Source: Branchipolynoe longqiensis (taxonomy: Eukaryota; Annelida; Polychaeta; Phyllodocida; Polynoidae). Taken from it: a stretch of DNA of 64,000 bases. Both the position numbers and the translations under genes were made by a program. This document shows positions 56,952 to 64,000 of the stretch, one piece after another. Within the stretch, counting starts at the first letter, position 1; each line of letters starts with the position of its first letter. The stretch is from positions 137,736,415 through 137,800,414 of the forward strand of contig CM059187.1 in the NCBI GenBank assembly GCA_030323885.1, read 5' to 3'. Under the pieces are notes generated by a model that was given only the letters and a program-made list of their open reading frames with translations, searched no databases and had not been told where the DNA came from.

Positions 56952-57259
56952 ATGTTGGAGTTTTATACCCTGACAACATCTAAGGTGCACACTCGTGGTG
57001 ACTTTATAGTGCTACCCCACTGGGAGACCGCCCAGGCTGCCAGCACCATGACCTGATACCCCACTCAGTCACATTATCCTGACACTGAGCCAACCGGTCC
57101 TTTCCTTATCCTAATAATGCTAAGCGCCTGGGTAGGAAGTGACAGGAATCAATTTTTAAATCATTGTTTGACTCGACTAGGGTTCGAACCCGTGAGTTCG
57201 AATCGCACTCTCCCAAAACGGGAGACGGACGCTCAACTCCTTCGGGCATCCCGTGTGGT
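56952..57259 (-). repeat. SINE-A copy, head type 1 with double B box
   Basis: It lacks part of the body after CAACATCTAAGGT and has GGTTCGAACCCGTGAGTTCG in the head. Confidence 0.85.
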
Positions 57260-57457
57260 CAATAGATAGATAGATAGATAGATATATAGATATATAGATA
57301 GATAGATAGATAGCTAACGAAACCATACCAATTAGAAAATCCACTTAGCAAATTCTAGGCTGTGGTCAATAGATAGATAGATAGATATATAGATAGATAG
57401 ATAGATAGCTAACGAAACCATACCAATTAGAAAATCCACTTAGCAAATTCTAGGCTG
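57259..57457. repeat. Tandem duplication with GATA runs
   Basis: A roughly 100-bp unit, (TAGA)n plus GCTAACGAAACCATACCAAT to TTCTAGGCTG, occurs twice; the copies differ in GATA number. Confidence 0.9.
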
Positions 57458-57594
57458 AGTCTAAGCAATAACTAATGCTCAAATGTGACTAATTATTAGT
57501 AACTTGCAAAAATAGTTAGCAGAATGAGAACATGGAAATTTGAACTCAGGAGTGCAAAGTAATTTCTAACCAATAGTCTACTCTTTATTTGCTA

Positions 57595-57955
57595 TTTATT
57601 TTATCGGAGACCAGTTAGTACACTGGTAGTACAGTCTAGTCTTTAATTGTTATTTCTACTGGAGACCAATTAATACAGTGGTAAAGTCTAGTCTTTATTT
57701 GCTATTTTTATCAGAGACTAATTGGTACAGTGGTAGTACACTATAGTCTTTATTTGCTATTTTTATCGGAGACGAATTAGTACAGTGGTAGTACAATCTA
57801 GTCTTTCTTTGCTATTTTTATCGTAGACTAATTAGTACAGTGGTAGTACAATCTAGTCTTTATTTGCTATTTTTATCGTAGACTAATTAGTACAGTGGTA
57901 GTACAGTCTAGTCTATATTTGCTATTTTTATCGGAGACCAATTAATACAATGGTA
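57595..57955. repeat. 55-bp tandem repeat
   Basis: About six units of TTAGTACAGTGGTAGTACAA TCTAGTCTTTATTTGCTATT TTTATCGGAGACTAA, with a small TAGTCT/AGACTA inverted pair in each. Confidence 0.9.
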
Positions 57956-58294
57956 GTGCCAGACGCGGCCCCCAGGTGGCGACTGGTGTACAGGCAGACG
58001 CGCGCCCCTATGGCCGCTAAATACACGTCTAATGTTAACGTCCGGTCGCTACCAATGGCGCGCCGCTGTTATGACACAATCAATTGCTTCATCTCCACTT
58101 TCGCCGTGGGGGAGTTGGGCTCTGCATAATTTGCTCAGGCCACACGAGGACAAGTACCAGCAATGGGTAATTTATTTCTACAGCCTTTGGAGACAAGCAC
58201 TCAGCCGCTGCTACGACGGGCGGGACCTCCTGATGGTCATGCCTACACGGCCGTGTCATGGAAGCGCGTGATTGTGGTTATATCACGGCTATCA

Positions 58295-59185
58295 TCTTAT
58301 TTTCTCTCTATCTGTCTTTATAGCTGCCTCTCTCTTGTCTCCTTCTACCTCTCTATGGGTCTCTCTGTCTAAGGGCAATGTGACTGAGTGGGATAGTGGG
58401 TCGTGGTAAGCGTCTGATTGTAGACTAATTATTTGCTCTCTGTCTGCCTCTATAGCTGCCCCTCTCTTGTTTCCCTCTGCCTCTATATGGCTCTCTCTAA
58501 ATAAGGGTGTATTGTAAGCATCTGATTGTGGTTATATGGGTGTAGCCTTATTTGCTCTCTGTCTGTCTCGATAGCTGTCTCTCTCTTGTCTCCCTCTGCC
58601 TCTATATGGCTCTCTCTAAATAAGGGTGTCTTGTAAGCATCTGATTGTGGTTATATGGGTGTAGCCGTATTTGCTCTCTGTCTGTCTCGATAGCTGTCTC
58701 TCTCTTGTCTCCCTCTGCCTCTATATGGCTCTCTCTAAATAAGGGTGTCTTGTGAGTGTCTGATTGTGGTTATATGGGTGTAACCTAAAGGCTACATTCC
58801 TTACACGTGGTATGCGGCATGCGAATGCAAATGGAAATGCATGTAAGTGTATGGGGGTGCTTCCATGCCTCCGAATGCGAATGCAGCAACTGAATCGGTC
58901 CCTGTAGCCATCGGTCCGGCATGCGAATGCGAATGCTGCTGCATTTGCATTTAAATCAATACTGTTCCTTCACAAATTAGGACGAAAAACCCCAACAAAG
59001 GTTGCAGGGGACGCCGCATATACGACATTCGCATGCCGCATACCGTGTGTAAGGAATCCTAGCTTAATTTGCTCTCTGTCTGTCTTGATAGCTGTCTCTC
59101 TCTTGTCGCCCTCTGCCTCAATATGGCTCTCTCTAAATAAGGGTGTTTTGTAAGCGTCTGATTGTGGTTATATGGGCACCACCTG
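58295..59185. repeat. 119-bp tandem repeat interrupted by a MITE
   Basis: Units contain TTTGCTCTCTGTCTGTCTCG, CTCTCTAAATAAGGGTGT and TCTGATTGTGGTTATATGGG. About four full units and one variant are present, with T4 inserted after the fourth. The first unit holds GTGACTGAGTGGGATAGTGG, resembling SINE-A body. Confidence 0.87.
58790..59063. mobile_element. Inverted-repeat MITE T4 (about 274 bp)
   Basis: ATTCCTTACACGTGGTATGC at the left is inverted at the right (ATTCCTTACACACGGTATGC). The word GCATGCGAATGC recurs inside. Neighbouring 119-bp units show the uninterrupted site GTGTAGCCTTATTTGCTCTC; a TAA or TTAA-like duplication flanks it. Confidence 0.8.
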
Positions 59186-59334
59186 ATGCGCTCTGTGTGT
59201 GTCTCTTTCTGTATTTCTCGTTCTCTCTGTCGCTCTCTGTCTCTTTCTGCCTCTCTGCCTCACTACCGCACTTATTTGTGGTTGTGAGGCCGCCACTCCT
59301 CTCTTCTCCTCCTCGGTCCGTCTCTGGTTTTGGT

Positions 59335-59632
59335 GGATCGCGAGATTTGAACCCACGGGTTCAAACCCTGGTCGAGTCAAACCAATGACTTAAAAATTGA
59401 TACTTTGTGCTTCCGAGCCAGGCGTTCGGCATTATTAGGATAGGGCAAGGACCGCTTGGCTCAGTGTCAGGATAATGTAACTGAGTGGGATATTAGGTCA
59501 TGGTGCCAGCAGCCTGATGTCCCAGTGTGGCGGCACTATAAAATCACCATGAGTCTGCACTGTCACAAGTCGGTGCCCAGCCTGATATGACCATAGATGT
59601 TGCAAAGACGTAAAACTCCCACAACCAACCAA
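59335..59632 (+). repeat. SINE-A copy, truncated head with double B box
   Basis: It starts at TGGATCGCGAGATTTGAACC and is complete to the CCAACCAACC tail. Confidence 0.85.
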
Positions 59633-59677
59633 CCCAACATACAGTTGAGTAGCCTACTGCGCTTTATTATCAGGTGT

Positions 59678-60500
59678 TCATGGTACCATGTTGTCCGTTG
59701 TATGATGTTACATGTCCTGCTTGACTACATCGGACACACTGTACCATGCTGTCCACTCTATGAGTAGAGATTATGCGTCCTGCCCAACTACATCGGACAC
59801 ATGGTACTATGTTGTCCGCTGCAGGACATTACGCATCATGCCTGCCTACATCAGACACACGGTACCATGTTGTCCGCTGTATGACGTCATGCACTCTGCC
59901 CGACTACATCAGACACACAGTACCATGTTGTCTGGTGTATGATGTCACATGTCCTGCCCGACTACATCAGACACACGGTACCATGTTGTCTGCTGTATGA
60001 CATCACATGTCCTGCCCGACTACATCAGAAACATGGCACCATGTTGTCTACTGTATGACATTACGCATCCTGCCCGACTACATCGACACACGGTACCATG
60101 TTGTCCGATGTATGACGTTACACATCCAGCCCAACTACATCAACACACAGTACCATTTTGTTCGATGTCTGATGTTACACGTCCTGCCCGAATACATCGG
60201 ACATACTGTCCCATCATGTCCGCTGTATGACGTTAGGTGTCCTGCCTGACTACATCGACACATGGTGCCATGTTGTCCGATGTATGACGTTACACGTCCT
60301 GCCCGACTAGATCGACACACGGTACCATGTTGTCCGATGTCTGACATCGCACGTCCTGCCCGACTACATCAGACAAATGGTACCATCTTGTCTGCTATAT
60401 GATGTCACATGCCATGCCTGAGTACATCGGACACATGGTACCATGTTGTCCGCTGTATGACGTCATGTGTCCTGCACGGTACCATGTCGTCCACTGCGCG
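59678..60500. repeat. 58-bp tandem array of hairpin units, about 14 copies
   Basis: Each unit has ACATCGGACACA-TGGTACCA-TGTTGTCCGATGT, an almost perfect palindrome centred on GGTACC, and a spacer TATGACGTTACACGTCCTGC. Spacers are nearly the same in all units, so it is not a CRISPR array. Confidence 0.9.
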
Positions 60501-60696
60501 ATGTCACGTGACCCTCCTTGTACATACAAATGAGGCATATCTCGCCTCATCCCTCGTCGGATTAGTCCCCAGCGCACACGATCGTGTTCGCCCCCTACCG
60601 GCCGCCTGCCCAACTATCAACACGGCCATCTTGATCCCCCTGGGGGTCGCAGGGTCAAGTCTCGAGGTGTGATCGGCGTGCCCAAGTCTCACGTCA

Positions 60697-60736
60697 TTAA
60701 AGGTGCACAATCCAATGGTTTTGAATTTCTGTCATA
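60697..60736 (+). mobile_element. M1 MITE 5' stub
   Basis: TTAAAGGTGCACAATCCAAT through TTTCTGTCA matches the first 40 bases of M1. It is cut by the pogo-like MITE that begins at 60737. The rest of M1 is not found on the other side. Confidence 0.6.
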
Positions 60737-60931
60737 CAGTAAAACCTCTCTAACGGACCACCTCCACAGACTGGCCACTCCCATATATCGATCGCTTTAT
60801 TTCGGTCCCAAACGATCGCCTATACAATATCATTGTAACGATACAAAAATCTCCCTAACCCGACCTCCTCCCCAAATGGACCTATTAAAGTCGGTCCCAT
60901 TGTCGGTCGATTTTAGAGAGGTTTTTGTACC
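60737..60931. mobile_element. pogo-like MITE P2 copy
   Basis: It starts CAGTAAAACCTCTCTAACGG after TA. The right end TTTTAGAGAGGTTTTTGTAC has lost the final CTG. Confidence 0.72.
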
Positions 60932-61354
60932 GCGGATACCGTAGGTGCTAAAATACCTCAGGGAGTTTGACGCCCCTGCCTTGCAAAGTTGTAAACCACT
61001 GCCTTGTGGTACAAGTTCTGGTTCTTGATAGAATCAAAGGCTAAGGGAGCAAATCCTAACAGAAAACCATGTTATCGTGGCAGCATTAAGTGCGCTGATG
61101 TATGGAACTCCCAAAATCTTCCGACCAGCCACTGCAGGGACAAATAGTTTGCGCCTATCCTGACATGTTCTTGCCGGTGTGAGACCTCTATTTTCTCTCT
61201 CAGAGAGTGCCGGTAGTAACTTGCAAAAGCCAGCAGCACTTCAACACTTTGCAAGCAGCTTTTATGAAATGAACAACTGCACAAAGCAGCGGTTAAGTAA
61301 TGAAAGCAGTCTTTGTCACATTGCGACTGACAGCATGATGATACTGTATACTAC
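60932..61354. other. No recognised feature
   Basis: I found no repeat family or coding signal. Confidence 0.4.
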
Positions 61355-61930
61355 TATTACTAGAAATGTATATGTTAGATCGATCGTTATACTCTAATTT
61401 ACCTTAGTTTCAGGGATGAAAGTGATCTCCAGCAAAAAACCATGGAAATCAAGCCGAGATTATTAAGCCGATGGCGAATTTCCCCGAAGATGCGGATCCT
61501 TTCCCATAGAATTAACACTGTCAGGGAGTCATGGGGAAAATGCCGGAAGTCAGGTTTCAACTATCCTTGTTGCGACTATATTATAAATCATTTTTGTTTT
61601 GGTTCTTTGTTCTAGCAACATCTAAGGTCATGAGAATGGTATTGAAACTACTCAACTTGTTATATAAATCCTAATTTCTTAGAGTTTTATTTAACATTAA
61701 TCAATAAATATAAAACATCACGCAAATCCGAGCAATCGCGGAGATCTTTCATCCCTGTAAAATAAAGAGTTATCCTTGATCCTATTTAAAGTGAAAACAT
61801 GTCAAATTAATTTTGATGTGCACACCGAAATGTTGGCTTTGTTAACCAATTTTCAAGCATATCGCAAAAACACTAAACTGCAATAAATGTTCATTGGGTG
61901 CACTAGCAGCTGAATTAGATGTGTAGTACT
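61355..61930 (+). mobile_element. Diverged M1 MITE split by another MITE
   Basis: The segments TTAGATCGATCGTTATACTC (61374) and AATTTTGATGTGCACACCGA with GGGTGCACTAGCAGCTGAAT (to about 61930) follow the M1 order. An inverted-repeat element at 61411-61757 lies between them. Confidence 0.5.
61411..61757. mobile_element. Inverted-repeat MITE inside an M1 relic
   Basis: CAGGGATGAAAG begins it, and CTTTCATCCCTG ends it, with GATCTCC also inverted. Length is 347 bp. A relative lies at 38310-38433. Confidence 0.7.
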
Positions 61931-61959
61931 ACTACTAGTACCGTCATGCAGGTCGGCTA

Positions 61960-62280
61960 TCAAGTGGCGACAGATAATGTATATATTATATATGTGTTAT
62001 TTTTAAATGGGGAAAGCGCCTCATAAGTATTATACTTCTGCTTTCTCCTTTTTCATGTGAAAAACTTACTGATATAAATATCAACTTGTGTGTAGATTGA
62101 TCATGTGGAAATATATATTTTATTATTATTATATGCATTGAGGTGTTAGAATTTGGTTTAGTTTATTGGGTTTGTTCGTCTGAACAACACATTAAAGTAA
62201 TTTTAGGACAGGTATAGTAGCGACAACATTTTACATCATAACAACACTTAATGTCATTTTACAACAAATATCTTAATGGT
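61960..62280. other. No recognised gene; AT-rich
   Basis: It holds TA-rich runs and TTTGGTTTAGTTTATTGGGT (62152), which resembles 56140. Confidence 0.4.
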
Positions 62281-62606
62281 GTGTTCTCTGTGGCAGAGTG
62301 GTTAGAGTGTCTGACTTTTTTCTAGGTCGGACTCCTAATCTGAAGGTTGGTGGTTCAATTCCCCATGCCCCCCCCCCCCCCCCCACCTCTGCCAATTTGG
62401 ATTTCCACTGCTGTGTATAACTTACAGCGTCATCAAAGGCTGGTTGCTCTCATACCATGTCTATGTGGTGTGGAAGGTTAAAAATCCCTTGGGTCGGTAA
62501 AAGTGTAGGCTCAGGCTTAACATCGACAAATTGTCTAATGGTGAAAACAAGTCTATTCAGACTTATCCATGATATGCAGTATAAATCTTCAAGAAAAAAA
62601 TTAAAA
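62281..62606 (+). repeat. SINE-B copy, full length
   Basis: The head TGGCAGAGTGGTTAGAGTGT, the C-run at 62368-62383, the body and a short A-rich tail are all present. It is the best copy of this family. Confidence 0.87.
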
Positions 62607-62705
62607 TGGTGACACTGACAGTGACAGTGTGTACTCATGGCGAATTACTAGAGCAGGAGATTAGACTACAGCACCATCATGACCCCGATATGCCACTCGT
62701 CACAA
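62607..62705 (-). repeat. Diverged SINE-A body fragment
   Basis: GACAGTGTGTACTCATGGCG and CAGCACCATCATGACCCCGA follow the reversed body. Confidence 0.6.
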
Positions 62706-62729
62706 TGTTTGTATCATCACCAAAATCAG

Positions 62730-63211
62730 GGCCGGTGTTGCGGTTTCCCAGGGACACCAGTTTGCGAGGGACACATACATCGCTTCTGCACATGCGTCAA
62801 AATCGAAAAGCATCGTCACTAACCTTATAAATTTAATATAATGTTTTTGGTAAAGATGTTTTCTATATGTGTACCAAATGATTTGTTTCTAGATGGTGTA
62901 ATTTGAGAGATATTTGACTTCTTCTGTATTTTCTGTATGAACACTGCTCACAACCATTGACAATACCTTGTGTTTGACGGTACGTGCAGTGCAAAACGTT
63001 AGTTTTATTCAAAATTAATAGAAATCAAGAAGCCTAACCTTATAAATATAATAAAGTCTTTATGGTAAAGATGTTTTCTATATGTGTACGAAGCGATTTG
63101 TTTCTAGATGGTGACTTCTTCTGTATGAAGATTTGCTCACGGCCGTTAACAATGCATTTGAATGGAAGTGTCCCTGGCAAACTGGTGTCCCTCGGAATCC
63201 GCATCACCGGT
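62730..63211. mobile_element. Inverted-repeat element T9 (about 480 bp)
   Basis: GGCCGGTGTTGCGGTTTCCC with GGGACACCAGTTTGC is inverted at the right end (GACACCAGTTTGCCAGGGAC on the other strand). The interior has two direct copies of a block with GGTAAAGATGTTTTCTATAT (62849, 63064). Confidence 0.78.
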
Positions 63212-63370
63212 CGGTCATATTAAGAGTTTTGCGAGAAGAATAAAACAGAGTTATTTCAGGAAAATAAGTTTAATTTCAAAGGTCCATATTTATACTGTGT
63301 AGTGGTGGGATCTCAGTGTGAAGTATTCTGGTTTTCCCAATAGGAAAGAAGAACTGGCCATCTCTGTTTA

Positions 63371-63565
63371 CAGTAAAACCTCTCTAACTGACCACCTCCA
63401 CAGTTCGACCTCCTCCACAGCTCGACCACTCCCCTATATCGATCGCTTTATTTAGGTCCCAACACTACCACTGTATCCATATTCTAACTCCCTAAATCGA
63501 CCACCTCCCTAAATCGACCATTTAAAATCGGTGCAAAGGTCGGTCGGTTTAGAGAGGTTTTACTG
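63371..63565. mobile_element. pogo-like MITE P2, intact copy
   Basis: The ends CAGTAAAACCTCTCTAA and TTAGAGAGGTTTTACTG are perfect inverses flanked by TA on both sides. The interior repeats CCTAAATCGACC-like words. Confidence 0.87.
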
Positions 63566-63946
63566 TACAGCGTTTAATTAGAAGTTGAGTAGCCTGCTGC
63601 GCTGTACTATCAGATGTTCATGTACTGGCCATGTCATTGTTGTTTAGAAGAAAACAAGGACTACCCTTAGTACCTGCCTTCAGCGACCTCTGATTAGCGA
63701 AATCCTGGCATATATAGATAATCTTTGTAAGGAATAAACTGTTTTTGGTTAATTTAATTTGATTTTCCTGCTCGTGACAAGACAACCACTGTCAGGACAA
63801 CATTGGTCTGGACGCATACGTATGCGTTGTAGATAACACAGTTTAATTACAAGAATTGTTGTATTTAGACTATCAAGTTATGGCGTACCGGTTATCAGAA
63901 TGGTATTTGAACGAACAGAAGAACTATCTATTTCAGTATGCCGAGT

Positions 63947-64000
63947 TTAAAGTTGCATAGTCCGATGGTTTTGAGTTTCTGTCATTTTTCACGAGATAAA
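63947..64000 (+). mobile_element. M1 MITE, cut by the window end
   Basis: TTAAAGTTGCATAGTCCGAT followed by GGTTTTGAGTTTCTGTCATT is the exact start of M1. The rest lies beyond the window. Confidence 0.75.

Noticed and set aside
59678..60500. Possible CRISPR array because of regular palindromic repeats
   Set aside because: The spacers are as similar as the repeats and the context is eukaryotic; it is a minisatellite.

Overview
The window looks like a gene-poor, repeat-dense stretch of a large metazoan nuclear genome, most likely a mollusc or another lophotrochozoan. The reasons are a tRNA-derived SINE family with about 25 copies or fragments ending in AAAACAACAAAC or CCAACCAACC tails, a second and third tRNA-derived SINE, many short inverted-repeat DNA transposons (MITEs), long minisatellites, and no bacterial-style gene packing. 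I recall repeats like the third SINE (about 49.2 kb) from gastropod genomes, but that is memory, not a search. I found no host protein gene I can defend. Most long open frames are low-complexity repeats or lack an ATG.

The main feature is a near-intact tyrosine-recombinase retrotransposon of the Ngaro type on the minus strand (14685-21344). It encodes a Gag-like protein with a Cys/His cluster, a reverse transcriptase plus RNase H, and a tyrosine recombinase with R...HxxR...W...Y in place. Its split direct repeats are in the order A1 - genes - B1 - A2 - B2, and both pairs look identical by eye, so the insertion appears young. It sits inside a pogo-like element (TIR CAGTACAGCCCCGTTAA, flanked by TA), which sits inside a piggyBac-like MITE (flanked by TTAA). 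A second pogo-like copy at 25797-26292 carries the uninterrupted target and shows that a 3-base AAT is the exchange core.

Layout: 0-6 kb, SINE copies and three MITE types (834 bp, 409 bp with a 9-bp target duplication, 574 bp). 6.1-8.7 kb, a SINE and a 1.8 kb inverted-repeat element with a TG/CA microsatellite core. 8.7-13.9 kb, AT-rich sequence, SINEs and an 82-bp satellite made from the SINE body. 14-21.5 kb, the three-level nest. 21.7-26.3 kb, SINEs, MITEs and purine tracts. 26.6-29.6 kb, a 49-bp minisatellite that changes to 58 bp. 32.6-35 kb, a decayed non-LTR retrotransposon. 35-39 kb, MITEs and SINEs. 39-41.4 kb, CAC and GTG arrays in opposite orientation. 41.5-42.6 kb, CpG-rich sequence. 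43-50 kb, MITEs and SINEs. 50.2-50.8 kb, a minisatellite. 52.3-55.8 kb, 58 units of a 60-bp satellite. 56-60.5 kb, SINEs plus 55-, 119- and 58-bp tandem repeats. 60.7-64 kb, MITEs and a SINE.

The only genes that plausibly work together are the three of the Ngaro-like element: Gag packages the RNA, RT/RNase H makes cDNA, and the recombinase inserts circular cDNA through the repeat junction. Everything else recognisable is non-autonomous or decayed.
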